64,000 nt of DNA from positions 482,434,400 to 482,498,399 of the forward strand of contig CM077115.1 in the NCBI GenBank assembly GCA_039619475.1, written 5' to 3'. The notes under the pieces are model-generated. The model saw only the letters and a program-made list of their open reading frames with translations, had not been told where the DNA came from and did not search any database. The DNA is from Icerya purchasi (taxonomy: Eukaryota > Arthropoda > Insecta > Hemiptera > Monophlebidae). How positions within the stretch are numbered: the stretch's first letter is position 1; each line of letters starts with the position of its first letter. Below are positions 22,674-33,409 of this stretch, piece by piece. Both the position numbers and the translations under genes were made by a program.

Positions 22674-25600
22674 TTAAATAACTGGAGCGATTTGGTTTGT
22701 TCTAATGTATGCCAAGGTTTGGACGATCATTGCAGGAGTATTGGCGAGGATCTTTTGTAGAGAAAAATTAAGGTTGTATGATGAACGGGATGTTGTAAAT
22801 TTAGTACACGCGGAAAGGATATGCTGAACTGAGGGATAACACGGTTGAGAGCAGAAAGGGCAGGTTCTGGGAGGCGAAGTCCTGTGAAACACGTAGTCGT
22901 GAGATAAGGATATGTGCCCAATTCTTAAGCGATTAATTATTATAAAGTCGCGCCGGGACATATTCTCCGGTGGCCACCAAGGCTCCGTTGATGTTTTTAT
23001 TGTGCTTAAAAAGGTGTTTTGGGAGGCCCAGTGTGACCTCCATTCCTGCTTAGACTTATGTTGGAGTAGTCTTTTTATCGATGCTGGTTGGGCGGCATCT
23101 GGGCTCACCGGACAGTAAGTTGCTGCCCGTGCAGCCACGTCCACCCTTTCATTGCCAGGCACCCCAGTATGACCAGGAACCCATAAGTATGACACCTTGC
23201 AATTTTCTTTCGTGAGATCAACCATGATCTGTTGGATTTGACAAACCAGTGGGTCTTTTGGTTGCGAGTTGGGTATAGAATAGAGAGATGCTAATGAATC
23301 TGTAATTATGAGGACTTTCTGTGGGCGGGGGTTAGCTAGGTAGATATGCTGTAGGCAATACAAGATACCGTATAACTCAGCGTCGAGTATTGTGCACCAA
23401 TCACCTAGTCGAAATGATTGGACCGAGCCAAACGCTTCAAAAGAACACGCTGCTGCCGCCTGGAGTGATGCTGTATCCGCCTTTGCACCATCAGTATACG
23501 CTGGTATATAGTCGATATACCTATCGATAGTTTGCGTTGTTTTTTCGAGTGTATCTTGTAAGCTGTTTGTTTGAGCATAGGTAAGTAGGGATATATTTAT
23601 GTCTACTTCTAGGTGGTCCCATGGTGCTATAAGATTAGTTGGGTGCATTATAGGAAATTTTATGTTACTTTGGCGTAAGAATGCGAGGACTCCTGGTAAT
23701 GGATCATTTGGGAAACACAAGGGAGGAGGATGGTTGGAAGGAGAGTGAAACTGGTTGCGTATATGATGAGTAAGGGCATCAAGTTGTGAATAGTAACTCC
23801 TGTAGAAGAAAAGAGGTGGGACACCAGACAAGGCACATATGCTAAGAGAAGGAGAAGTCCTGTGGACACCAAAAATTGTTCTGAGGGCAGTATGATGGAT
23901 AGGATCTAAGGAATTTAGGACGGTTTGTTTGGCAGATGAGTACACCTGGCACCCATAGTTGATTCGGGATAAGATTAATGCTTTGTACATACTAAGAAGT
24001 AATTTCGGAGGGATATTGTATTTTTTATTGGATAAGTACTTTAAAATAGCCATGGACTTCAAACATCCTGTTCTCAAGTTAGCCACATGGGAACGCCATG
24101 ATAATTTTGGGTCAAATAGAAGACCAAGGAATTTGACATTTGGTTTAAAAGGAATTGGTGAGTTATAAAGATTTAAGGATATGCCTGGGGTAATTTGACG
24201 CCCTCTAAAGAAATCTAGGCACACAGTTTTGGAGGAGGAGAAGGTCATGCCATTGTCATCGGACCAGGACTGTATTTTAAGGATCGTTTGTTGGAGTATG
24301 TTTTGGACGTTAAGTGGAAGATTAGACGATAAGGATATGTTTAGGCCGTCGATGAACAGCCGGGCTGAAACGGGCGGTTTAATGCAGTCTGTTATATCAT
24401 TTATGTAGAATATGAACAAGGTTGCGCTTAAGGCAGAGCCTTGTGGGATTCCATTCTCTGATGGAAAGATTTGTGATATCGACGAACCGATTCTCACATT
24501 AAATGTCCGGTTATACAAAAAACTTTGTATGTAATTTCCTATATTACCGGTTATACCGACAGACATTAGCTTCTTTAATAATCCATGTCGCCATACTCGA
24601 TCGAAAGCTTTTTCAAGATCGAAAAAAATGGCATATAAGTGTTGTTGATTTTGGAAGCTTGTTAATATTTGCCTTTGGAGGCTTAGTAAATGATCGACTG
24701 CAGACCTTGCTGTACGCCCTCCGGCTTGGACCGAGGAAAGGATATTATTTTTCTCTAGGATAAAGAGAAGGCGTCTGTTTACCATTTTTTCTAGCACTTT
24801 GGAAATTACACTTAAGAGGGATATAGGTCTATAATTCGCTGGAAGTGTGGGACTTTTATTTGGTTTTAGGATAGGAATTATTGTGGCTAACTTCCAACAG
24901 TCTGGGATACTATCGGTTGTCCATATTTGATTATAAATGTGGAGTAAAAAGGTTTTTGCACTTATCGGAAGATACTTTAGCATAAATGGATGTATAGAAT
25001 CGGGTCCGGGTGCACTATTGGGACAGTGGTATTTTAATTGGAAGTTAAGTTCTGACATTGTAAAGTTGCAATTATATGGATTTACAGAAATTGAATTAAA
25101 ATTTATTGGTGTCCGTTCTTGTATGGATTTTTTACTTAAAAAGGCGGAGGAATAGGAACAGGAAGAGAACTCTGTATAGTAATGCTGAGCAAAAGAGTTA
25201 GCAATATCTTGCGGGTTGGATATTACTGTGCCGTTGCTGATGAGTGATGCAGGGATGGGATTAGAATTAACACCGTTTATACTTTTTATTTTTGCCCATA
25301 CATTGTGGTTAGAAGAGGATTCGGAAATGGATGTTATAAAGGTACACCAGGATTCTTGCTTCTTTTTACGTATCAATATATGAGCAGAAGCTCGAAATTT
25401 TTTGAATGTGATGAGATCTGGCAAAGATTTTGTTGATTTGTATTTTCTTAATGCTCTTTTACGTTGGCGGATAGCGACTGCTATTTCATTGCACCACCAT
25501 GGGATCCTTCGGGGACGGCAGCGAGATAAAGATTTAGGAATTGAAGCGTCAGCCGCCATAAATATAGCATTAGTAAGTGTGGTTATATTAGCTGTTATGT

Positions 25601-26378
25601 TTGATGAGGGTTGACTTGAAATAATAATTTTTTCAGTATAAGACTTCCAGTCCGCTTTGTGGAATTTATAACGAATCTTTTGAGGAGAGTATTGCATAGG
25701 CGGGGAAGAAATGGACTGGATAATGATTGGGAAGTGGTCACTTGAACAAGTGTCTTGGAGCACAGAGGAACATAGTTTTGGGAAAATGGATGGAGAAACA
25801 ATTGCTAGATCTATGGTTGAAAATGTATTGTATGAAGCGCTGAGGTAAGTGTAGTCTGGTGGTGGAAGGATTACTAGGTCATTGTATAATATCAGTTTAT
25901 TGATTATGGAGCCATGGCTGTTTGTTGATGGTGCACCCCACAGTGGGGAGTGAGCGTTGAAGTCTCCAAGTAGAATTACTGGAGCCGGAAACTGGACTAA
26001 GAGATTCTGTAGTTCCTTTAGGTCAATAGGGACATTTGGGGGAAGGTAGCAGTTACATATTGTTATAGGGGAAGAGGAAATGTGTTGCAGGTGTACGGAC
26101 ACTGCTACCGACTGTAGTGATGTGTTAACGTTGATGCGGTTTACTGGGACTGTCGTATGAATAAGGGTTGCTACGCCTCCACTTGCTCTACGACCTCCTT
26201 CGCTATCGTGACGGAAAATAACATAGTCTTTCATTGAGGGGTTGTTTGACTGTTTTAAGTGGGTCTCTTGTAGACACATCACTAATGGAAGGTGGTACGA
26301 AATTAGCTGTCGCAATTCAGCAAGTTGGTTGTAATAACCTCTGCAGTTCCACTGCATGATAGCTCTTTTGCTTGCCAT
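22674..26378 (-). CDS. LINE ORF2: endonuclease, reverse transcriptase, RNase H, CCHC
   Basis: A single 1234-codon frame starting at an ATG. The endonuclease of the exonuclease III type copies and nicks target DNA: N11 (QWNCRG), E38 (LQETHL), D139/N141 (LLGDFNAH), D190 (IDLAIV) and D214/H215 (SDHFPI) are all present. The reverse transcriptase spans about 440-760, with NYRPISLLSVISKVLEK (515-531), FFDLEKAFDRVW with D587, and GIPQGSALS (643-651). The YADD/FADD active site is FIDG at 675-678 (24345-24356), so the second aspartate is missing. QAGGRTARS at 551-559 also departs from the usual QAGFR.GRS. RNase H has D963, E1001, D1027 and D1080 plus GHTGVPGNE. A CCHC-like knuckle uses C1173, C1176, H1186 and C1191. 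The frame is otherwise undamaged, which suggests recent insertion. With the altered RT this copy is unlikely to mobilise itself. Confidence 0.93.
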   Translation of the reverse strand: MASKRAIMQWNCRGYYNQLAELRQLISYHLPLVMCLQETHLKQSNNPSMKDYVIFRHDSEGGRRASGGVATLIHTTVPVNRINVNTSLQSVAVSVHLQHISSSPITICNCYLPPNVPIDLKELQNLLVQFPAPVILLGDFNAHSPLWGAPSTNSHGSIINKLILYNDLVILPPPDYTYLSASYNTFSTIDLAIVSPSIFPKLCSSVLQDTCSSDHFPIIIQSISSPPMQYSPQKIRYKFHKADWKSYTEKIIISSQPSSNITANITTLTNAIFMAADASIPKSLSRCRPRRIPWWCNEIAVAIRQRKRALRKYKSTKSLPDLITFKKFRASAHILIRKKKQESWCTFITSISESSSNHNVWAKIKSINGVNSNPIPASLISNGTVISNPQDIANSFAQHYYTEFSSCSYSSAFLSKKSIQERTPINFNSISVNPYNCNFTMSELNFQLKYHCPNSAPGPDSIHPFMLKYLPISAKTFLLHIYNQIWTTDSIPDCWKLATIIPILKPNKSPTLPANYRPISLLSVISKVLEKMVNRRLLFILEKNNILSSVQAGGRTARSAVDHLLSLQRQILTSFQNQQHLYAIFFDLEKAFDRVWRHGLLKKLMSVGITGNIGNYIQSFLYNRTFNVRIGSSISQIFPSENGIPQGSALSATLFIFYINDITDCIKPPVSARLFIDGLNISLSSNLPLNVQNILQQTILKIQSWSDDNGMTFSSSKTVCLDFFRGRQITPGISLNLYNSPIPFKPNVKFLGLLFDPKLSWRSHVANLRTGCLKSMAILKYLSNKKYNIPPKLLLSMYKALILSRINYGCQVYSSAKQTVLNSLDPIHHTALRTIFGVHRTSPSLSICALSGVPPLFFYRSYYSQLDALTHHIRNQFHSPSNHPPPLCFPNDPLPGVLAFLRQSNIKFPIMHPTNLIAPWDHLEVDINISLLTYAQTNSLQDTLEKTTQTIDRYIDYIPAYTDGAKADTASLQAAAACSFEAFGSVQSFRLGDWCTILDAELYGILYCLQHIYLANPRPQKVLIITDSLASLYSIPNSQPKDPLVCQIQQIMVDLTKENCKVSYLWVPGHTGVPGNERVDVAARAATYCPVSPDAAQPASIKRLLQHKSKQEWRSHWASQNTFLSTIKTSTEPWWPPENMSRRDFIIINRLRIGHISLSHDYVFHRTSPPRTCPFCSQPCYPSVQHILSACTKFTTSRSSYNLNFSLQKILANTPAMIVQTLAYIRTNQIAPVI

Positions 26379-26428
26379 TGTTATAGCTTAGTCGTATAAA
26401 TTTTTTATCTGGGTGGTAACATGGACTT

Positions 26429-27028
26429 TTAGACTGAGTTTGGTTCACTCTGTTCGTCGGTTGAATAGTCTTCTAGGGAAGTCGACAGCCTATTAATAAT
26501 ACGCGTGCACCTATTTTTTATGCTTTTCCCATTTAGATATGGCTTTATTGTCATAATTGTATGTATCAGCCCCTCTTTATCCTCTGTGTAATCAGATGCA
26601 AAGTTAATGTAATCAGTATTATTGATGATATTGTTGATAAAGTTCTTAAACTCCTCATATCCCATGGTTAATGATGGTTGATTTTCTGTAATGAATGGTT
26701 TTGCACGTTCTAATATGCTTTCAAGGTCATTATGTAATTGCTTTTTTTGATTCACTTTAGTTCGGGTATTATGCTCCGTGTCGACTTGGTCTGTCTTACT
26801 CACATTACACTTAGGCTTACTACTCGTCTGAAGTTTTTCCATATGTTTTGTCTTAGGTTGGGATGCCTGTTCTGGTTGGTCTGTACTTAGACTTTGGTCT
26901 TCATCTTTTTTAATATGATTGTTTTCTTCTTTAATGTCATTTGATAACTTTTGATTTCTAAGGTTTTTGTATTTAAGGATATCTAGCAAACATAGATAAA
27001 ACCCTTTCATCTTCTGTGGTGTCCGCAC
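26429..27028 (-). CDS. LINE ORF1, I-like element
   Basis: A 199-codon frame ending 50 bases upstream of ORF2. The first half is hydrophilic and rich in Lys, Gln, Ser and Asn. The second half has a small conserved-looking domain, FKNFINNIINNTDYINFASD and IHTIMTIKPYLNGKSIKNRC, ending in an acidic tail. The same domain type is seen in the retro-insert at 48.54-49.15 kb, which supports the ORF1 call. It probably binds element RNA, by analogy with ORF1 proteins; no CCHC knuckle is visible. The frame has no good start: it opens with GTG, and the first in-frame ATG is eight codons in. An ATG at 27050 in the adjacent frame encodes MDATKNSSADTTEDERVLSM and then stops, so the true N terminus may be split off by a frameshift near 26.99 kb. 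Confidence 0.75.
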   Translation of the reverse strand: MRTPQKMKGFYLCLLDILKYKNLRNQKLSNDIKEENNHIKKDEDQSLSTDQPEQASQPKTKHMEKLQTSSKPKCNVSKTDQVDTEHNTRTKVNQKKQLHNDLESILERAKPFITENQPSLTMGYEEFKNFINNIINNTDYINFASDYTEDKEGLIHTIMTIKPYLNGKSIKNRCTRIINRLSTSLEDYSTDEQSEPNSV

Positions 27029-27120
27029 TGCTGTTCTTTGTTGCGTCCATTTCGGACCGCTTAGTTATTTAATTTCTTAGCTTAGTCTTCTTGTTGTTGG
27101 GTCAATGCCGCTGACGCGCC

Positions 27121-28375
27121 CAAAAAAAAAAAAAAAAATAGATAAAACCCTCTATAACATTGCATAAAAGCCCCCCCCATCGTTTAACTGTGGATGTAGC
27201 CTTTTCGTAACAATAGCAAAAAAAAAAAAAAAGAACAACAAAAAAAACGCACCAATACGAAAAACCTGAAATAGAAGTGTAACTTTTTAAACTTAGACAA
27301 TGATTTTATTATCAATATTGCACTGGAATAATGTCCATGTAGCAGATGAGTCCAAATAAATAAATAAATAATGGCGCGGTGAAGTAGCCAAATGTGAATG
27401 CAACTATGAAACTTTCCAGACAACGGTTTACGTGGACCGGAATATTTTATTTCAAACCCTACTGAGTAGTTTCGGTGACATCGACCATTATATACCGTAC
27501 GCAAAATTCGGCGCAGCTCCAGTTGGCGTAATTACGGATAATTGCTCGTTCGGTAGATTTTAAGTTAACTGCTATTTTTGAATTGAAAAAAACATAGATC
27601 CACTTTTAGCGAAAGTGCACGCGAAGATACGGTGATAAAACTGCTTCAGGATATACCTTTACTTTCTGTGCGTTTTGCAGATACAAATTAGTATTGGATC
27701 AGCGGCCCCAGAGACGTAACTAGTCGATGTTTTTTAATTATTTTTTTTTTATATTTTAGGTTTTACAATTTTAGATTTGCATGTAATTGCGATTAATTAA
27801 CACTGTTTTTAAAGAAATAAAACCAACAACCTTTTTGGTTTATTCGGGGCGGATTAGAAGTAGTGAAAATTAAAAGAAAAACACAAATCCTATATTTATC
27901 GTTATTTTATTTCGGAAGTCAGTTTAAAAGTCTCGAATCAAACTCTTCTTCGATTCCGAAAGAGAATAGCAATCGACAGTTATATTATATATGTCCGATA
28001 AACTTATACTGAGAGAGCTTTCTGAAGATAACGTTGCCTGGAAAACGGAGAGTCGACCAAAAGGATTAAAAAAAAAACAAAACCTTTTTTTTTTTTTTGT
28101 TTTTTTGATTCTTAAAAAAACGCAAAACAAATAAATCAAATCCATTTAAGCACTAAACAAAACACAGAAAGCATCGAAGGAAGATATTGGCGGGAAATAG
28201 AACAAAAAAAAAAAAAAAAACAAAAAAAGCACAACAAAAACAAATAAGAATAGTGGCTGACTTTTTGAGACGGGCAGCGGTTAACTTTTCATTGGAGAGA
28301 ATGGTGGAGGATTTTTCGGGTGAAAAGAAGATTTGCCAAGAAATTCTTCTTTCGTTAAGTTTAATTTGCCAATAG
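27121..28375. other. AT-rich stretch, no gene
   Basis: A and T homopolymer runs (27121-27138, 27220-27232, about 28084-28097, about 28204-28220) suggest old retro-insert ends. A C run lies at about 27171-27178. No coding sequence is recognised. Confidence 0.4.
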
Positions 28376-28626
28376 AAGGATTAGCTGAAAAGTTGAAGAA
28401 GGCCCGGGAAAAAGCTGCTTCTGTGCGAAGTAACATGATTAAGTGTTCGCGTTTGCAAGTTCCGTCGATAAGAAAGCGGTCGTTGGAGCGACCAGCTGCA
28501 AAAGGAAGACGTAAACGCTTATTAAATCTCTGTAAAACGTGTGAAAAGAGCTTACCTCTGCCCCGCCGCCGCCGCCGCCGGGCGGCTGGAGCTGGAAAAA
28601 TAATTGCTAATTCCGATTCGGAATAG
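28376..28626 (+). CDS. Candidate terminal coding exon, basic protein, unidentified
   Basis: After an acceptor-like TTTGCCAATAG, an open frame reads two bases and then GLAEKLKKAREKAASVRSN, CSRLQVPSIRKRSLERPAA, KGRRKRLLNLCKTCEKS, an Arg run from CGC repeats (28563-28581), and ends IIANSDSE before a stop. It is strongly basic, has a CxxC pair, and is less AT-rich than the flanks. It may be the last exon of a nuclear protein or may be chance. No family is recognised and no other exon was found. Confidence 0.25.
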
Positions 28627-29590
28627 AAAGCTAAACGCCGATGATGAAGCCAAAGATGACTGCACACCGTGTGAGAATCTGGCACGCGGTCGTCGTCCCA
28701 CAAATGGCAATGTCTTGTTTGCCGAGCTCATCTGATTATTAACGCTTTGACAGATTCCGCTCTATTTTACGCATAAAACACTTATTTCCAGCCTAACTGC
28801 ATAGCAGAAAGGTGGCAGATTTCAGACCTGTCAGTCTGCCTATGCGTGTGTGTGTGTGTGTGTCTTCGGAGGTCGAAAATAATCTACATATAATCGTTTT
28901 ACACTCGGAAATCAAATTCAGATTGTAACAAAATTTCGGAAAATAAACGAACACAAAATAAATTTTTGTAATTTAAATTTATAAGCGAATGGTGAAATAA
29001 ATCGAATTTCAAAGAGTCGAATCTGGATTATGTACAATTTTCGTTTTACCAATTTGAATTTATTTATTTAGTTTTTGCGGTTTCCGGAGTTGCCCCCCAC
29101 CCGGGGGTGGGGGGCATGTTTTCAATTCTAGGCGCACTTGTGGCGCATATTCAACTCTCACGCCATCATGTGCTTCGGACGTTGTTTCATAGGTTTCTTT
29201 TGTTTAGCGTATGTTTCACCATCAGTCCCTTATATGGTAAAACAGCAGCGCTTCACAAATCATTCATTCTTCTTCTTGACAAATTGTATAAGATAAACTT
29301 AGGCTATATAATTGTTTTGAGCAAGTGGAATTATAGTGCTACCTTTTCCCCTATAAGAAATAATAACTTTTCTTTTTTTAGGGGTGGGGGTAGAGATGGT
29401 AACGAAGAGAAACAGTCATCAATCGAAATTAGCCACTGCGAATTAAAATTTATTTTGCGCGAGATGGAACGAATAAATGAGACTCAAATGGCAATGAGGG
29501 CAAAGGAGGGAATGCAAGAACATAAGAAACATCGTGTGGAGTAGGAATTGAAAAGCTGCAAATAATAGTGCTCGGGTAAAGAAAACATCA
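28627..29590. other. Spacer with GT microsatellite and a GC hairpin
   Basis: A GT dinucleotide run lies at 28848-28863 and a strongly GC hairpin at 29092-29115. An open frame at 29107-29544 shows no domain and is not called. Confidence 0.4.
29092..29115. other. GC-rich perfect hairpin
   Basis: GCCCCCCACCC and its exact reverse complement are separated by GG, in an otherwise AT-rich region. The ends are C-rich on one side and G-rich on the other. Confidence 0.9.
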
Positions 29591-29989
29591 CACCGGCGTC
29601 ATATTTTTTCCCCATTTTAAGTGGATTTGTCAGCAAGAACATTAGCCCGAGAAATCGGAAGGAGGAGCATTAAGTTTATATTAAGGATAGAGGAGAGAAA
29701 TACTTCAAAGGCAGGAATAACCGAAACAGAATTTAAGAAAGAGTTGTTGGAAAGAACACCGTAGAGATGATATGAGAGAACATGTCCGAAACGAAAGTAA
29801 TATATAATCAGAGAAGAGAGAAGGAAACTTGCAAAGCAACAAGAGGAGGTAGAGGCTAAATAGAGAGATAAAAGGAATTGGAGAAAAACGAGGGACAAAT
29901 ATTATATGTATACACTCATTATTATTTTAACACTACGAGCTGTAAATGAAGGAGGAAAAAGAGGTTTATGTTCATTATTGATTGTACTG

Positions 29990-31440
29990 GAATAGAGAAA
30001 AAGTAAAGTTTAGACAATAGACTCATTTTTTAGAGTACTCTGTATTGGACACCGGGGTAGTGCAGAAGAATTTACATGTAGGTTTTTTATGAAAGATATT
30101 TCGCAAGGTCAGGTAATAAAATATCTTTCAAATGAGAGTATCATTAATGGAATATGCTAAAAACGGTTTCCGAAGATATGTTACGGAAAGCTTTTTTTAG
30201 CTGAAGGTGGAATGTTCCCAATAATGGTTCAAGCATATCTACGCTTACATTCATTTTAACTAAAAGCGAACCGCGCAATTACGCGATTTAAATCTGCACT
30301 TAAAATGTCCGAATATCATCCATCCGGAGGAAACGTAAATTGCGTTGATTTTAATTATTTCGGTCTCTTTTAGTTTCAGACCAGACTGCGCTCCCGTTCT
30401 TTTACAACTATTTATTTTCTACTCTATCCAAAGCTGGGATATTTTCCTGGACGTTTGTAGCATTTTTTTATTTTACGCTGTTTATATTACCACATAATTA
30501 ATTAAATTTGACTTATGAACTAATTAATGAACGGGGGATGTACAGATTACGTGTGAATGTTAACATTAAAAAAGTCTCATCATTGCGATTAGGATGTCCT
30601 CTCTCTTTGTTCTTCGAGAAATTATTATAACGATACAAACAGTGTTAAGCTCTTTCCCCGGCGATTATAATTATAAAGAAAATTGACGGATTTATGAAAT
30701 AATAAAATTATTTACGATATTTTCAAATTAAGCTTTTAATGTTTTAACAATTTCATTAATGTGTCGATAAATCCATAGTCGCTAAAATCGATATCGATGT
30801 AGTTTTGTAAAAAAAAAAAAAAAAAATTGACAAACAGTTTATTTTTTAACGTTTACACATTTAACGAAATTAGACAAATAATAAAAGCAATCGAAAAAAT
30901 TATATCTGGCTGCGCGTCGTTACACTGAATTTGCGCCATATTTTTTACAAAAACTTTATATTTACAAAAAAAATCGACAATTTGAGTATTCAGAAAAATT
31001 TGAACTTGAGTATTTTTGTTTTTGTTTTTTTAACCGGCACTTTTAGGCTACTAATTCGATCGCGAATTAATAATGACGTCCGTTCAAAGGTATTATTTTG
31101 ATTTAGCCGCTTACGCAACAATTTACGCAGGAGTAGTATTGCAAAAATTAATTTTTCGAACAATTTTGTGAATGAACTTTGGAAATCGCGAAAAAAAGGA
31201 TTTTACTAGTGGTATCTTATGATTAATAATATTAATGTAAATTGCAAATCGCCAAAAAAGAATAGTTATTATAAAGAGATAAAAACAGATATTCCGATAG
31301 TAAAAATACTACCCATTTTTTTTATTTATTATAAAAAAAATAAGAAAAAAAAAATCTACTCCGGCGTAATAACCAGTTCAAATTTACAAAAATCTTAAAT
31401 TTACTTCGTGCAAGCACCGTTTTATTGCTACTGCATATAT
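29990..31440. other. AT-rich block splitting family A copy 2
   Basis: This interval lacks the purine bias of the flanking LINE halves and has no recognised coding sequence. It contains an A run near 30809-30826. It is probably an unidentified insertion. Confidence 0.35.
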
Positions 31441-32916
31441 TTAGAGGATATTAATATTTTTACGCTTACTCGTGCTCATTCTGTTACTCCGAAATGCTTC
31501 TTCTCACTTCTTAAGTGTTTCTAATGAACACGTTTCTGTTTTGCGTATAAATATCTGACCAAACTGGATTAAGAATATTAAAGACGGAGAGTAGAAAAAT
31601 ATTGAAGTAAAACAGTTGCAGCTGAAGGTGAGAAAGGTCAGAATAAAGGAAGAATTGTAAGAACTAGAGAAAGATCCAAAGCCAAAATTTTGGAACACAG
31701 AAGAGCACGTTCAACGACGAGAGTGAAAAGCATTAAAGAAAATATATAATTTGCATTGTGTACGAAAGGAAAGATAGAATTATGAAGGGAGCGATTAGCG
31801 AAAGAAGAAGGAAAAATCGAAAGTGGAGAAGAGGGAATAAAGGAGTGGGTAAATTAAAGTCTTACTATTAATCGTAGAACGAGGACTAGAAGAAATTAAT
31901 TGAAACCAAAGCTGAGAACGAGAAGGCAGGCTGCATTTGAAGATAATGAAAAGTACGATGCAGAATAAAGCATATATGTTTGACCGAAGTTTGGAATGAC
32001 TAGCCGAGGAAAGAAACAGTATGTAGGAAGCAGGAAAATTGCTGCGAAAGGGACCATAGAGGGCAATCGAATGAATTAGGAAGTGTATATCATTGCCCTT
32101 GATGTCGAAGTGATTGGGAAAACGTAAAACAACTACAGAGACAGAACGGGATGAAAGCAAATTGGACATCGGAGAACGAATTGAAAGGATAATAAAGTTA
32201 GAGGAATGGAAGAGAGAAAAAAAGATAGCTTAAAGAATGACCTTGGAAATTCAAACAATGAGAAATTTACCGATAAAATGTGATGGAGATGGCGCGTAAA
32301 ATATAGATCGACTCGGTTGTGAAAACAAAACAGAAGGAAGGTAGCCTAAAGGACTTAGAATAATGAAATAGGGGGGGGGGGAAGTGCACCACCCACGGTG
32401 TTCCCATTTTTTTTAATCATCAGTGAAGAATATTAGATGAGAGGGAAAGGAGGTGTCAAGCAACTGAAGGAATTTAATTGAAGAGTGTGAAAAGGAGTGA
32501 AGAGGGAGAGAGGAGAATTGATAAGTGAAAAATATGTATATTATATAAATATATTTAAAGACGTTTCACGCCAAAAAAGGGGTTGCATATTAGATTCGAA
32601 TAAAGTAGCTGGAATAGGAGATGATTTTGATACTGTAATGCAAAGTCGGATGCAGGAGTATTGAATTCTGCCAAGTTTAAAAAGAAGGAATTTAGTGGAA
32701 CTACCATACGTGAAGGAGGAGCAATCGATCCTGGAACGAATTGTAACTTTATAAAGGAGTAAAAGAATAATCACCGTGTTCCACTTGTAAAAGAGGTGTA
32801 AGGCTTTTAGAAGGTAAATTTTTTGAGCGAGGAACTGCAAAGGTAATTAATATGTTCATGTAAAGCGAGACAGCTGTTTAGGATAACACCGAGATCGTAG
32901 ATGGAATTGACGAGGG

Positions 32917-32919
<3 letters not shown>

Positions 32920-32956
<37 letters not shown>
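32920..32956. repeat. TA dinucleotide microsatellite
   Basis: A pure alternating AT run of about 36 bases. Confidence 0.95.
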
Positions 32957-32962
<6 letters not shown>

Positions 32963-33409
32963 TGAAATAATTCTAACTCGGTACATAATTGCGAGAACGG
33001 AGGGAAAATACGACAGAAGGAGACTTTAAGGGAGAAAGATTAAGGTGAATGGTGGAGAGAGAACTCTGCTAAGGATGGATTAAAAGTTATTAATCTCCGC
33101 GGAGGACAGATCGCTAAGATTATATCGCTTGCAAATAAGAAATATTAAGAAGTGTAGGCTTGAGGCAGGAATCCCAAGCAAGTCCATCATAAATGAATCT
33201 AAAAGTAGAAGCGAGTAGAAAGAAAGTTTAGGAAAAAGTTAAAAATAAGCGCGATGAAAGTGGGAGGAATGTTAAGAGAAATTAGCTTAATGCACAAAGT
33301 AGGAAGATGAATTAAATGCGGAAGAGACATTAACAAAGGTACTGTGACACAGTGATTTTCTTTTTTTTTGGAGGAATTTGTATCTGACAAAAAAAAAAAA
33401 AAAAACTGA

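Larger units (their letters stand above)
22587..27120 (-). mobile_element. Nearly full-length I-like LINE with ORF1 and ORF2
   Basis: This is the best preserved mobile element in the window, on the - strand. Its T run at 22587-22613 is the A tail of the sense strand, and the stop of ORF2 lies about 60 bases before it. ORF2 occupies 22674-26378 and ORF1 26429-27028, separated by 50 bases. Upstream of ORF1 a short leader runs to about 27120, where an A run begins on the + strand. Domain order (ORF1; endonuclease, RT, RNase H, CCHC) is that of the I/Jockey group of non-LTR retrotransposons, and the presence of RNase H favours an I-like rather than Jockey clade. No clear target-site duplication could be found by eye because both ends are homopolymer runs. 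Confidence 0.9.
29600..33390 (-). mobile_element. Family A LINE, copy 2, interrupted
   Basis: On the - strand the sequence is again pyrimidine-rich. At 32840-32541 it encodes LLLYKVTIRSRIDCSSFTYGS, then FKLGRIQYSCIRLC and PIPATLFESNMQPLFWR, equivalent to KLDRVQNTCLRLC in the other copies. At 32169-31795 is the end of RNase H, HFDIKGNDIHF, followed by LFLSSASHSKLRSN, which matches AAAHSKLWSD of copy 1. The block after that (FRFGHVLSYHLYGVL) is found only at about 29.8 kb. The AT-rich interval of about 29.99-31.44 kb therefore separates parts that are contiguous in copy 1, so it looks like a nested insertion or rearrangement. All frames are broken. A TA microsatellite lies inside at 32920-32956, and an A run at 33390-33406 borders the high-coordinate end. 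Confidence 0.7.

Noticed and set aside
22912..26000. Open frames on the + strand across the LINE pol
   Set aside because: They are shadows of the 1234-codon ORF on the - strand.
28281..28703. 140-codon open frame on the - strand
   Set aside because: It overlaps a better + strand candidate, and its Arg/Phe-rich content looks like an antisense shadow.
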